Assembly: GCF_018913465.1 (NCBI RefSeq)
Contig: NZ_JABAPM010000001.1
Coordinates: forward strand, 1 to 64,000
From: Arcanobacterium phocae
GTDB lineage: Bacteria > Actinomycetota > Actinomycetes > Actinomycetales > Actinomycetaceae
Length of the DNA: 64,000 nucleotides
Direction: 5' to 3'
Shown here piece after piece: positions 55,206 through 63,719 of this stretch (its first letter is position 1; the number at the start of each line of letters is the position of its first letter). Under the pieces are notes generated by a model. That model was given only the letters and a program-made list of their open reading frames with translations, was not told the origin of the DNA and searched no databases. The translations under genes and the position numbers were made by a program.

Positions 55206-55915
55206 GATCAGTGTCTGTATATAAAGCCATTCGCCGGTTCTATATGCAATGTGTGGATATTGTCTTTCCGCGTTGGTGCGTCGGGTGTGCAGTAGCCGAC
55301 GAGAGTTTGTGTGATAGATGCATGTCGGCGTGGTCAGGTCCATGGTGGCGGGCAGAGAGCAACGCTCAGTATCTGCTTCGGGTCGATAGCGAGGGCGAAG
55401 ATATCACGGCTTTTCCCGTTTGGGGGAAAGCTTGGTATCGAGGCGTAGTAGCAGACTCTGTGGTTGCATGGAAAAATCGTGCTGATCGACGTTTAGACTG
55501 TGCGTTTGCCCAGCTGATATCGGACGCTCTTCAGGAGCTTAACGTCGGTCATGCATTTCCAGCAGCCCGCTGGGATCGGGTTGTGATTGTTCCGGTTGCA
55601 TCGTCGTGGGTACGCAAACACCAAGGCCGTTTCGTTACTGGTGTTATTGCCCGTGTTGTTGGGGAACAACTAGGTGTTGCAGTTGTTGACGGGCTTCGTA
55701 AAGGTGCTGTTCGGCTACGGTTGCACAACGCTCGCGAGCGCGCTGTCAAGAGCCGCGAGCAGTACGCCGTGCGAGACTTTTCTGGTAGAGACGTTATCCT
55801 CGTTGATGATGTTTTGACGACGGGGGCGACGCTTAATGGTGCTGAAAGAGCGGTTACTCGTGCTGGTGGTCGGGTGGTAGGAGCTATTGTGTTGGCAGTA
55901 ACTGACCATCCGTAG
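55202..55915 (+). CDS. ComF-family phosphoribosyltransferase-like protein
   Basis: The 237-residue product has an N-terminal zinc-finger-like segment (PRWCVGCAVADESLCDRC) and a type I phosphoribosyltransferase domain with the PRPP motif VILVDDVLTTGATLNGAE near the end. ComF proteins act in DNA uptake in some bacteria, but in actinobacteria the role is unclear. The gene follows lpqB as in Mycobacterium. GTG at 55202 overlaps the lpqB stop; another GTG at 55211 is possible. Confidence 0.9.
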   Translation: MRSVSVYKAIRRFYMQCVDIVFPRWCVGCAVADESLCDRCMSAWSGPWWRAESNAQYLLRVDSEGEDITAFPVWGKAWYRGVVADSVVAWKNRADRRLDCAFAQLISDALQELNVGHAFPAARWDRVVIVPVASSWVRKHQGRFVTGVIARVVGEQLGVAVVDGLRKGAVRLRLHNARERAVKSREQYAVRDFSGRDVILVDDVLTTGATLNGAERAVTRAGGRVVGAIVLAVTDHP

Positions 55916-56003
55916 GTGAAAACCTGGATTAAGGATCTGTATGCTATCCGCTGAAAAGTGTTCATCAGCTAACTAAATAGTTTCATTTTGTGACGTGAGG
56001 CAC

Positions 56004-56162
56004 TATACTAGAGGTACGTGCAAGGGAGCGAACCCATAGATGGTTATGGGTTTACTCAGATGTGAAGGCGGGTGATTGGTGTTTTCTTCTCGCGTCACGC
56101 GAGTATAGTCCCTCAACGTAGCATCGATGCTGATGCTACCCTCACGACCCAAGGAGGTCATC
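56004..56162 (+). promoter_or_regulatory. Structured 5' leader of hpf with possible leader peptide
   Basis: TATACT (56004-56009) is a good -10 box, with a weak -35 17 bases upstream. The region after it holds three separate hairpins: AACCCATA/TATGGGTT (56031-56053), CTCGCG/CGCGAG (56091-56105) and GTAGCATC/GATGCTAC (56118-56139). An ATG at 56040, with AAGGGAG 11 bases upstream, opens an 11-codon frame (MVMGLLRCEGG) ending at 56075; its start lies inside the first hairpin. The combination suggests post-transcriptional control of hpf, but no known riboswitch class was recognised. Confidence 0.45.
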
Positions 56163-56837
56163 GTGGAATTCGTAGTTAAAGGCCGCAATGCCGAAGTTAG
56201 TGACAACTTCCGAGCTTTCGTTGAAGAAAAGCTGGCAAAGATCGAACAGTTTGCTCCGCGTGCGCAACGGGTAGAAGTTGAAGTAACTCATGAGCCTAAT
56301 CCGGCTCAGGCGGAAGTTTCTGAGCGTATTGAGATTACTGTCCGTGATAAAGGGCCAGTGGTTCGTGCTGAAGCGGCTACATCTGATCGGTATGCTGCGG
56401 TAGATATGGTGGCTCAGAAGCTCTTTGAGCGGCTGCGCCGTAAGAGTGAGAAGATGAAGGATCGCAAGCACCATGCCGTTCGTGATCTGCCAGCCGAAGA
56501 ACTGAATGTAGATGAGTTGTTAGCTGAGGTGAAGTCTGCTCATACCGAGGCGCAAGCAGAGCCCGATATGCCAACTCACCCCACCGTCGTCGGCGAAGAG
56601 ATCGAAATCCAAGTTGGTGATTCGCCGGTTATCGTTCGCCAGAAGCTCTATGAAGCCCGGCCGATGTCGGTTGAGCAAGCGGTTGATGAGATGGAACTAG
56701 TCGGACACCCATTCTTCTTATTCATTGACGAAGAAACTTCGCAACCATGCGCGGCCTACCGGCGTCACGGTTGGACCTACGGTGTCATCCGTTTGGATGC
56801 AAAGACGGTTGAACATGGACCAGGTGACGTTGCGTAA
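56163..56837 (+). CDS. hpf: Ribosome hibernation promoting factor, long form
   Basis: Long HPF dimerises 70S ribosomes into inactive 100S particles in stationary phase or stress. The 224-residue product has an N-terminal S30AE domain (about 1-105, starting EFVVKGRNAEVSDNFRAFVE) and a C-terminal dimerisation domain (about 160-220) with PMSVEQAVDEMELVGHPFFLF and YRRHGWTYGVIRL. The GTG start has a near-perfect AAGGAGG site, which fits the block of homology. In many actinobacteria secA follows; here a hairpin and fprA follow. The structured leader upstream suggests regulation. Confidence 0.95.
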   Translation: MEFVVKGRNAEVSDNFRAFVEEKLAKIEQFAPRAQRVEVEVTHEPNPAQAEVSERIEITVRDKGPVVRAEAATSDRYAAVDMVAQKLFERLRRKSEKMKDRKHHAVRDLPAEELNVDELLAEVKSAHTEAQAEPDMPTHPTVVGEEIEIQVGDSPVIVRQKLYEARPMSVEQAVDEMELVGHPFFLFIDEETSQPCAAYRRHGWTYGVIRLDAKTVEHGPGDVA

Positions 56838-56853
56838 TAGCAGATAGTCAAGA

Positions 56854-56899
56854 CATACATGAGGGGCATGCGCCGGAAGGTGTGTGCCCCTCATGTATG
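56854..56899 (+). terminator. Hairpin after hpf
   Basis: A 15-bp perfect stem (56854-56868 with 56885-56899) has a 16-base loop. No U tract follows. Confidence 0.65.
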
Positions 56900-57019
56900 G
56901 CGAGCCGATGTCGATATGGTCACGCCCTGTTCAGATGTAAGGGCTTAGTCCGCTAGTATTGCTTGTGGTTTCTTACAACAACTGACAACGGCCGTTGAGA
57001 ACGGCTGAAAGAGGTAATC

Positions 57020-58405
57020 GTGACTCAACGTCCACTTCAGGTAGCGGTCATTGGTGCTGGTCCAGCAGGAATCTATGCTTCTGACATTTTGTCGAAGTCA
57101 GATTTAGATGTGCAGATTGATCTATATGAAAAACTGCCAGCGCCATACGGTCTAGTTCGATACGGAGTAGCTCCAGATCATCCTCGAATCAAGGCGATTA
57201 TTACAGCGCTATATAACGTTCTGCAACGTGGTGATATCCGGCTCGTTGGGAATGTTGAAATCGGCAAAGACATCACATTTGACGAGTTGCATGAACATTA
57301 CGACGCAGTCCTCCTATCAACTGGTGCTGATCGTGACCGTCCGTTCGATATTCCAGGTGCGGATCTTCCAGAAGTCTATGGCGCTGCTGATTTCGTGTAC
57401 TGGTATGACGGGCACCCAGATGTTCCACGCACCTGGCCGTTAGAAGCGAAAGAAGTCGCGGTACTTGGTGTTGGAAACGTGGCATTGGATGTTGCCAGAA
57501 TTTTGGCCAAGCACCCGGATGATCTCATGAGCACTGAGATTCCAGAAAATGTGGAGCAAGGGTTGCGCAAGTCGCCGATTACTGATGTTCATGTCTTTGG
57601 CCGTCGTGGCCCAGCCCAGGTGAAATTCACGCCGATGGAATTGCGTGAATTAGGGCATGTACCTGATGTTGACATCGTGGTTTATCCAGACGATTTTGAT
57701 TACGACGCCGGTTCGGAGCAAGCCATGGATGAGTCTAAGATGGCTCGTCAGGTTGTCGATCAGTTGACGAATTATGCGTTCCAAGAGGCTGAAGATCTAA
57801 CAGCATCACGCCGCATCCATATTCACATGCTACAAGCGCCCGCAGAAATTCTTGGCGATGAGCATGTTGAGGGTATCCGGATGGAGCGCATGGAATTGCA
57901 AGGCGATCAGTCGGTCAAGGGAACTGGGGAATTTATTGATTATCCAGTTCAGGCTGTTTATCGTGCAATCGGATATGCGTCCTCACCTATCCCGGGAGTG
58001 CCATTCGACGCTAAGCGATGCATCGTTCCAAATGAGGGTGGTCGTGTTGTTGATAATGATGGTGCTGTAGTTACCGGAATGTATGCTACCGGATGGATTA
58101 AGCGCGGTCCTGTTGGTCTGATTGGTTCGACCAAATCTGACGCGCAAGAAACTATTTCTAACCTGATTGATGACTATAAGGCTGGCAAGCTTCATGCGTC
58201 GACGGAAAACGTTGGCTGGGAAGCTGCACAGGTGGTTCTAGATGCGCGCGGAGTGCGTTATACCGACTGGGAAGGTTGGCACCATCTGGAGGACTTTGAA
58301 AAGGCGCTCGGTGCCGAAGCTGGCCGCGAGCGTATCAAGGTTGTCGAACGCGAGACGATGACCGCTGTTTCGCGCGGTGAAGAGCACGACGGCAAGCTCT
58401 ACTGA
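57020..58405 (+). CDS. fprA: NADPH-ferredoxin reductase FprA type
   Basis: This FAD enzyme moves electrons between NADPH and ferredoxin and is related to adrenodoxin reductase. The 461-residue product has the FAD motif VIGAGPAGIYASDIL, PAPYGLVRYGVAPDHP typical of this group, the NADP motif VLGVGNVALDVARIL, VFGRRGPAQVKFTPMELRELG and the C-terminal GWIKRGPVGLIGSTKSDA. FdxA encoded at 34592 is a likely partner. GTG start with AAAGAGG upstream. A terminator follows. Confidence 0.96.
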   Translation: MTQRPLQVAVIGAGPAGIYASDILSKSDLDVQIDLYEKLPAPYGLVRYGVAPDHPRIKAIITALYNVLQRGDIRLVGNVEIGKDITFDELHEHYDAVLLSTGADRDRPFDIPGADLPEVYGAADFVYWYDGHPDVPRTWPLEAKEVAVLGVGNVALDVARILAKHPDDLMSTEIPENVEQGLRKSPITDVHVFGRRGPAQVKFTPMELRELGHVPDVDIVVYPDDFDYDAGSEQAMDESKMARQVVDQLTNYAFQEAEDLTASRRIHIHMLQAPAEILGDEHVEGIRMERMELQGDQSVKGTGEFIDYPVQAVYRAIGYASSPIPGVPFDAKRCIVPNEGGRVVDNDGAVVTGMYATGWIKRGPVGLIGSTKSDAQETISNLIDDYKAGKLHASTENVGWEAAQVVLDARGVRYTDWEGWHHLEDFEKALGAEAGRERIKVVERETMTAVSRGEEHDGKLY

Positions 58406-58417
58406 TATTCCTCGACG

Positions 58418-58460
58418 TGACGTGTGCCCGGAACTAAAGTTTCGGGCACACGTCATTTTT
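58418..58460 (+). terminator. Intrinsic terminator after fprA
   Basis: TGACGTGTGCCCG (58418-58430) pairs with CGGGCACACGTCA (58443-58455), then five T. It lies between convergent fprA and yajQ. Confidence 0.9.
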
Positions 58461-58486
58461 CTGCTCAGTAGCTCAGCGTGGATCGC

Positions 58487-58981
58487 TTACCGGTAGTTGA
58501 CGAACTGCAGTGCGACATCGAGCTGAGCTCCTTTGAGGAGAGCGATTGTGGCCTGCAAATCATCACGAGATTTTGATGAAACCCGCACTTCGTCGCCCTG
58601 GATCTGGGCTTTAACAGACTTAGGGCCTTCATCGCGGATGAGTTTGGTGATCTTCTTTGCGTTGGCCTGGTCGATGCCCTTCTTGAGGGTGCCGACGAGG
58701 TGATATTCCTTTCCGGATGCTTTTGGTTCGCCGTCGCCAACATCAACCTGCTTAAGTGACAGGCCGCGGCGAATAAGTTTCGTTTGTAGTACGTCCCAAA
58801 TTGCCAAGACGCGCTCTGGTGTGTTGGCGGTCATAGTAATGCTTTCACCAGAAAGCTTGATGCTAGCCCCAACGTTCTTGAAATCGTAGCGCTGAGCTAT
58901 CTCTTTTGCTGTTTGATTTACTGCGTTATCCGCCTCCTGGTAGTCGTAATCGGAGACGACGTCGAACGATGAATCTGCCAT
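58487..58981 (-). CDS. YajQ family nucleotide-binding protein
   Basis: The 164-residue product is a complete YajQ protein: [70 protein letters not shown]. Members fold as two ferredoxin-like units; one from Xanthomonas binds cyclic di-GMP, but this is not shown for actinobacteria. ATG preceded by AGGAGAA. It diverges from the tRNA cluster. Confidence 0.95.
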   Translation of the reverse strand: MADSSFDVVSDYDYQEADNAVNQTAKEIAQRYDFKNVGASIKLSGESITMTANTPERVLAIWDVLQTKLIRRGLSLKQVDVGDGEPKASGKEYHLVGTLKKGIDQANAKKITKLIRDEGPKSVKAQIQGDEVRVSSKSRDDLQATIALLKGAQLDVALQFVNYR

Positions 58982-59052
58982 GATTTCTCCTGTCTGTGAG
59001 TGCGCTCAAATAAAAATGTGACGCGCACGGCATTAGTTTTTACGTTTATAGT

Positions 59053-59083
59053 TTGACACGGTATGGGGTGGAGCTGGTAATCT
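59053..59083 (+). promoter_or_regulatory. Predicted promoter of the tRNA-rpmG cluster
   Basis: A perfect TTGACA (59053-59058) is followed 19 bases later by TAATCT (59078-59083), 35 bases before tRNA-Tyr. The spacing is longer than ideal. A small hairpin, GGTTG/CAACC around 59096-59110, may help processing. Confidence 0.5.
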
Positions 59084-59118
59084 CGTTATCCGCACGGGGT
59101 TGTAAAACAACCGTGTAC

Positions 59119-59199
59119 GGCAGGTTTGCAGAGCGGCCAAATGCATCTGACTGTAAATCAGACGGGTAACCTTCGGGGGTTCAAATCCCTCACCTGCCA
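59119..59199 (+). tRNA. tRNA-Tyr (GTA)
   Basis: An 81-base class II tRNA: acceptor GGCAGGT pairs with ACCTGCC, the anticodon loop reads CTGTAAA with GTA, and the T arm is GGGGGTTCAAATCCC-like. The long variable arm fits tRNA-Tyr. CCA is not encoded. Confidence 0.95.
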
Positions 59200-59231
59200 C
59201 TAGCTGGTTTGGACAGTGTCCAGGCAAGCTA

Positions 59232-59266
59232 AAAATTCTTGGTGATACGTACCACTAAAGAATTTT
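59232..59266 (+). other. Long hairpin between tRNA-Tyr and tRNA-Thr
   Basis: AAAATTCTT (59232-59240) pairs with AAGAATTTT (59258-59266), with an inner GGT/ACC pairing. It may be a processing signal or weak terminator within the tRNA cluster. Confidence 0.4.
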
Positions 59267-59315
59267 GGTTATTAGTTGGTTTTCGAGCGAGCCACTTGGT
59301 AAGCTTTCCAACGTT

Positions 59316-59388
59316 GCCCCGATAGCTCAGTCGGCAGAGCGTCTCCATGGTAAGGAGAAGGTCAAGGGTTCGATTCCCTTTCGGGGCT
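59316..59388 (+). tRNA. tRNA-Thr (GGT)
   Basis: A 73-base cloverleaf: acceptor GCCCCGA with TCGGGGC, D arm GCTCAGTCGGCAGAGC, anticodon stem TCTCC/GGAGA with loop ATGGTAA (GGT), T arm with GGTTCGATTCC. CCA is not encoded. Confidence 0.95.
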
Positions 59389-59416
59389 CCATTCATTTCA
59401 CCAGAAATGAATTTGA

Positions 59417-59490
59417 GGCGGGGTAGCTCAGTTGGTCAGAGCGCACGACTCATAATCGTGAGGTCGCGGGTTCAAACCCCGCCCCCGCTA
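59417..59490 (+). tRNA. tRNA-Met (CAT)
   Basis: A 74-base cloverleaf: acceptor GGCGGGG with CCCCGCT, D arm GCTCAGTTGGTCAGAGC, anticodon stem CACGA/TCGTG with loop CTCATAA (CAT), T arm GCGGGTTCAAACCCCGC. It lacks the three G-C pairs in the anticodon stem that mark initiator tRNA, so it is probably elongator. Confidence 0.93.
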
Positions 59491-59543
59491 CAAACGAAAT
59501 TGAAGCACCCGCTTCTCAACAAGCCGAACGTGAGGTAACAACA

Positions 59544-59714
59544 GTGGCTAGCAAGTCTGCAGACGTTCGCCCCAAGATCACCCTCGCTTGCGAGGTTTGC
59601 AAGGAGCGAAACTACATCACCAAGAAGAATCGTCGTAACTCGCCAGATCGTCTTGAGCTCAAGAAGTACTGCCCAAAGTGCTCGAAGTCTCAGACGCATC
59701 GTGAGACGCGATAA
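59544..59714 (+). CDS. rpmG: 50S ribosomal protein L33
   Basis: The 56-residue product begins [18 protein letters not shown] and continues through [20 protein letters not shown] to [17 protein letters not shown]. Cys pairs CEVC and CPKC mark the zinc-binding form of L33. GTG start, with GTGAGG a few bases upstream, 53 bases after tRNA-Met; this tRNA-rpmG order is common in actinobacteria. A 21-bp hairpin follows the stop. Confidence 0.96.
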   Translation: MASKSADVRPKITLACEVCKERNYITKKNRRNSPDRLELKKYCPKCSKSQTHRETR

Positions 59715-59721
59715 AGTCTTT

Positions 59722-59765
59722 AGATAAGCGAGGACCCCTCCATTTGGAGGGGTCCTCGCTTATCT
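59722..59765 (+). terminator. Hairpin after rpmG
   Basis: A perfect 21-bp stem (59722-59742 with 59745-59765) has a 2-base loop in the duplex drawing. There is little U tract. It closes the tRNA-rpmG unit. Confidence 0.75.
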
Positions 59766-59904
59766 ACTATCTTGTTTCCTGACCGTACGACGGAAAGCTT
59801 TTGGCACCGAGGTAGAGATTTCGCACTGAGGCATTCGCGAACTTAGATTCGGCAGTGGTTTATAGTTGAGTAGAAAGATTGAGAGGTCACAAGGAGGAAG
59901 ACCG

Positions 59905-61083
59905 ATGGAGTGTTCTATTGCGGAAATGATTGGTCATGGTCCGGTACCACCGGCTGTTCCTTCTTCGCGTGCCCAGTTGGGGGCACAGACCCTCGCACAG
60001 CTCACTACGTTCGGCGTTGGCGGCTCGATAGCTAACCTGGTTGAAGCTAGAACTGAAACGGAGATCGTCGAAGCGGTCTCGGCAGCTGACCAACAAGGGA
60101 TCCCGGTGCTCGTAATCGGCGGTGGCTCTAATATCCTCGCCGCTGATGATGATTTCGCAGGTGTCGTTATTCGCGATATGCGCCATGACATCACAACCAC
60201 AATGGATGACGGCTGTGGCGGTGGCCAAATGACCGTGACTGCAGGAACTCCGTGGGACGACGTCGTCGTCTACTCCCTTGAACAAGAATGGATGGGGCTC
60301 GAAGCTCTCTCTGGCATACCCGGATCTGCCGGGGCAGCTCCAGTCCAAAACATTGGTGCGTACGGACAAGAAGTTGCTGAAACGATTGCATCGTTGCGAG
60401 TTTACGATCGCCAAGAGCGCCGAGTAACAACATTATTCCTCTCTGATCTTGATTTTGGCTATCGGCATTCCTCACTCAAATCATCGATGGTGTCTGGCCC
60501 ATGGGGTCCCAGCCCCCGGTGGATTGTGCTATCAGTTAATTTCCACATGCGCCGTGCAACCCTAGGTGCACCCGTGAAATACGGTCAACTCGCAGCAGCT
60601 CTCGGTATTGAGTTGGGTGAGCGAGCCCCGGCGGTTGACGTTCGCCAGGCAGTTCTGGATCTGCGTCGATCAAAGTCAATGGTGCTTGATGACGCAAATC
60701 GCAATACTTATTCGGCCGGATCGTTCTTCACTAATCCGATTTTGACGTCAACGCAGGCGGAACAGTTACCAGAACAAGCGCCACGGTTCGCCGTAACTGA
60801 CCACACGACGATTAACCAAATTGGTGGTGGACCGACTGTCATTGAGGGGTATGTAAAATCGTCCGCAGCTTGGCTCATTTCACACGCCGGTTTTGATAAA
60901 GGTTTTGCGGTGTCTGATCGAGCATCGTTATCGACGGATCATTCATTGGCATTAACTAACCGTGGTCAGGCGTGCGCAGCCGACGTCATCGAACTAGCAA
61001 AAACCGTCCGTGACGGCGTGCAAAAGGCATTCGGCGTGAGACTAGTACCGGAGCCGGTATTCGTCGGTCTAAGCCTCGATTAG
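59905..61083 (+). CDS. murB: UDP-N-acetylenolpyruvoylglucosamine reductase
   Basis: MurB reduces the enolpyruvyl group to make UDP-N-acetylmuramate for peptidoglycan. The 392-residue product has TTFGVGGSIANLVEA, the FAD-binding VIGGGSNILAADD, SGIPGSAGAAPVQNIGAYGQE, FGYRHSSLKSS and the proton-donor Ser in YSAGSFFTNPIL. ATG at 59905 follows AAGGAGG; an ATG upstream is less likely. The C-terminal stop overlaps the convergent hydrolase stop. Confidence 0.96.
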   Translation: MECSIAEMIGHGPVPPAVPSSRAQLGAQTLAQLTTFGVGGSIANLVEARTETEIVEAVSAADQQGIPVLVIGGGSNILAADDDFAGVVIRDMRHDITTTMDDGCGGGQMTVTAGTPWDDVVVYSLEQEWMGLEALSGIPGSAGAAPVQNIGAYGQEVAETIASLRVYDRQERRVTTLFLSDLDFGYRHSSLKSSMVSGPWGPSPRWIVLSVNFHMRRATLGAPVKYGQLAAALGIELGERAPAVDVRQAVLDLRRSKSMVLDDANRNTYSAGSFFTNPILTSTQAEQLPEQAPRFAVTDHTTINQIGGGPTVIEGYVKSSAAWLISHAGFDKGFAVSDRASLSTDHSLALTNRGQACAADVIELAKTVRDGVQKAFGVRLVPEPVFVGLSLD

Positions 61084-61736
61084 CGCGCTCTGAGCAGGCG
61101 TTTAATACATTCTGCAACATACCGTTGTGTCTCGAGGGTCCCTAGCGGCAAGAAATGTCCTGCACTTGAGAGTCGAATATTGTGAGCGCCAGGAAGATAA
61201 GAGCCATTAGGAACGTGTGGGTCCCAGGCAGGAATAAGTGAATATATTCGTTCATCAGTATCCAACGGCTGTGGCGTCACCCCGATGTCGCTGCCTTGCG
61301 GAGCTAGCCGGCGAACCGCCGAGGTATGTGGGAAAAATCGTGCCAATGACGATCCTTGCCACGGTGTAGCAATCGCAACCATGCCAACGAGTTGGTTAAG
61401 TTCGTTGCGATGTGTGAGAACTTCGCGTCCAATAAGACCGCCTTTAGAATGTGCTAACAAGACTACCGGGCCGTTAATTTCCGCGACCCGCCGCAGTAGC
61501 ATCTGGGCTAGGTCGAAGGTAGGTGCTGTTTGTAGTTTCAGCTCTGGCACATGCACGATTCGGTAGCCCAACCCATTCAACGCCTGGGCCAGCGTCTCAA
61601 GTTGCGACTGCCCTTCAAAAATTCCCGGAACTAAAACAACTGTTACCGGGGCCTGGGCGACAGTGCGATAACGACGACGAATTGCTACGCTCCGCACAAA
61701 CCAAGCGTAGTCGCGTATTCGTTTGCAAATATTCAT
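61080..61736 (-). CDS. Alpha/beta hydrolase (lipase-like)
   Basis: The product of about 218 residues has a nucleophile elbow in LLAHSKGGLIGREVL, VVLVPGIFEGQSQLETLAQALNGLGY as the oxyanion and first-strand region, and a late His in NIRLSSAGHFLPLG. It resembles triacylglycerol-lipase-like esterases without a secretion signal. ATG 61736 overlaps the stop of the preceding hydrolase (ATGA); a GTG at 61745 is the alternative. Substrate unknown. Confidence 0.85.
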   Translation of the reverse strand: MNICKRIRDYAWFVRSVAIRRRYRTVAQAPVTVVLVPGIFEGQSQLETLAQALNGLGYRIVHVPELKLQTAPTFDLAQMLLRRVAEINGPVVLLAHSKGGLIGREVLTHRNELNQLVGMVAIATPWQGSSLARFFPHTSAVRRLAPQGSDIGVTPQPLDTDERIYSLIPAWDPHVPNGSYLPGAHNIRLSSAGHFLPLGTLETQRYVAECIKRLLRAR

Positions 61737-62581
61737 CGTTCGCACTCGTTGAGGAGAGTTGCAATATAGTGGCTAACTGTTCGGTGGTCGTTATACAACG
61801 TGGAATGAGCCGCACCTGGAACCGTGTAAATACTGGCCTGAGAAACCCTGCTCGCCAGGTTTGACAGCCACTGTTTTGGCGCAAGATAATCGTGCTCACC
61901 GCGAATAAAAACAAATCGCGCGTCTGGACTGGACGCTGTGATTCGTTCCTCGATGGGGTAGGCCAATACGCGTGGCATAATACGTGCCATCCACACCGTG
62001 GCTGCCCGCAGATATGACCATACGGCGATATGGACAAGCGAGGGTCGTTCGAACACTGATGATTGAGCATATCGCGCTACCACCCAGGCGGGATTACGTT
62101 CGACGACGTTCACTGGGGGACCCACCAGTGCTGCTCGGCGGAATTTCTCTGGCCAACTGGCAAGGAGTTCGACGACGATCTGTGCGCCCATCGAATGACC
62201 AACAAAAATTGGGTCTGAAATACCGTTCAGCTCTAATACGGCGTCAATAATTTTCGCAAAATCACCGATCGCTAGCGGTTTCTCAGGAGCGGGTAGGTCT
62301 CCGAAACCGGGCAGGTCTACCATGAGGACTTCGCCAAAATGACTCAGTTCCTCAGCAAGCGGTAACAAATATGTGGCTGACAACCCGATACCGTGAACAA
62401 GAACAAATGTCACTCGATGGTCGCCCGGCCGATCTACGTCGATCCGATTGAGTCCGGGAGCAGGTGCGCCAAGTCGGTGAACCCGAACAAATGATGAGCC
62501 GATCTTCACTAACGCGCGTTGTGGAACCGGCAGCGGACTATCTGTTACGAAGTTATTGAACCGATCAGGCTTTAGTCGCAT
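61733..62581 (-). CDS. Alpha/beta hydrolase
   Basis: The product of about 282 residues has HGIGLSATYLLPLAEEL, nucleophile elbow GHSMGAQ, acid in FIRGEHDYLAP and His in PGAAHSTLYND, so a complete triad. It fits the general esterase/haloperoxidase-like group. It overlaps the 3' end of the adenosine deaminase gene by 17 bases and the next hydrolase start by four, so the three genes form one operon. GGAGA precedes ATG 62581; an ATG at 62593 is also possible. Confidence 0.86.
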   Translation of the reverse strand: MRLKPDRFNNFVTDSPLPVPQRALVKIGSSFVRVHRLGAPAPGLNRIDVDRPGDHRVTFVLVHGIGLSATYLLPLAEELSHFGEVLMVDLPGFGDLPAPEKPLAIGDFAKIIDAVLELNGISDPIFVGHSMGAQIVVELLASWPEKFRRAALVGPPVNVVERNPAWVVARYAQSSVFERPSLVHIAVWSYLRAATVWMARIMPRVLAYPIEERITASSPDARFVFIRGEHDYLAPKQWLSNLASRVSQASIYTVPGAAHSTLYNDHRTVSHYIATLLNECER

Positions 62582-63608
62582 CTGTGTCTCCATCAGGCAT
62601 AGCCAGCCAGGCATCGACGTCGTCATGCCACTGGCTCTTGGCCTGTTCGCTCGCCAGCGATGCGCTAATGGACGAATGCGCTAATAATGCCAGCTCATAA
62701 TCGTCAAACCCAAGATCGCGTGCAATCTGATATTGAGCCGTTAAGCGCGATAAGAACAACAACGGATCGTCAGCTCCCAACGCTACTTGGGCTCCGGCGT
62801 CGAGAAGCGTACGTAACGGAACATCATCCTTATGGCCGTAAACGCCCAGCGATACATTTGAGGCGGGGCACACCTCGAACGCAATTCCAGCATCAACGAT
62901 GCGTGCCAACAATTCCGGATCCTCTGCTGCGCGAACGCCATGACCTAACCGAGCTGGACGTAGGTGTGCCACGACTTCTCGCAAATGATCGGGGCCAAGT
63001 AGCTCGCCACCATGTGGGACGGCGGCTAGCCCAGCGCGGCGGGCAATGTTAAATGCGGCCGACCATTCCGACGTCGTTCCACGGCGTTCGTCATTGCTCA
63101 ACCCGAAACCGACAACTTGGCCGGGGCCATCGCCGGCATGTTTTGCTGCCAGGCGAGCTAACGTACGTGCCTCTAACGGGTGACGGATACGCGAAGCAGC
63201 AACAATAACACCAACCTCGATACCAACGTCGCGAGAGGCCGACTCGGCCTCATCCAACACAATCTCTAACGCTGGAGTAATACCACCGACAAACGGAGCA
63301 TACGATGTGGGGTCAATCTGGATCTCCAACCGGCGCGAGCCTTCAGCTTTATCATCTTCGGCAGCTTCGCGCACAATCCGGCGCATAGCCGGTTCACTGC
63401 GCACGACTTTACGCGCCGCATCGTAGGAGCGCTGGAACCGAAACCAGCCCCGCTGATCAGCTGGCACGTGCAGCGAAACGTTGTCCGTCAGATTTTCTGG
63501 CAGGCGCAGTCCTTGTTCCCGGGCCATATCGGCTAATGTTGATACGCGCATAGAGCCGGTGAAGTGCAGATGAAGATGTGCTTTAGGAAGGGCATTAAGG
63601 TCTCGCAT
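62565..63608 (-). CDS. Adenosine deaminase family protein
   Basis: The enzyme would deaminate adenosine to inosine in purine salvage. The 347-residue product has the metal motif PKAHLHLHFTGSM at its start, VGFGLSNDERR, AVPHGGELLGPDHL (metal His), LGHGVRAAEDPELL (catalytic His) and GADDPLLF (metal Asp). The typical catalytic Glu is in the HGGE motif. I start at ATG 63608 because homology begins at RDLNALPKAHLH. The group also includes adenine and aminofutalosine deaminases, so substrate is not certain. Confidence 0.9.
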   Translation of the reverse strand: MRDLNALPKAHLHLHFTGSMRVSTLADMAREQGLRLPENLTDNVSLHVPADQRGWFRFQRSYDAARKVVRSEPAMRRIVREAAEDDKAEGSRRLEIQIDPTSYAPFVGGITPALEIVLDEAESASRDVGIEVGVIVAASRIRHPLEARTLARLAAKHAGDGPGQVVGFGLSNDERRGTTSEWSAAFNIARRAGLAAVPHGGELLGPDHLREVVAHLRPARLGHGVRAAEDPELLARIVDAGIAFEVCPASNVSLGVYGHKDDVPLRTLLDAGAQVALGADDPLLFLSRLTAQYQIARDLGFDDYELALLAHSSISASLASEQAKSQWHDDVDAWLAMPDGDTDATKA

Positions 63609-63719
63609 ATGCCAAGTCTGCCAGCGTACCGGTGTCCTTTCAATGTGCCAGAGTGTGAAACTGTGCGGGCCGGGTTTTAAAGTTGGACTTCGCGGTGTGG
63701 CTTCTCTATAAATGGTTAC

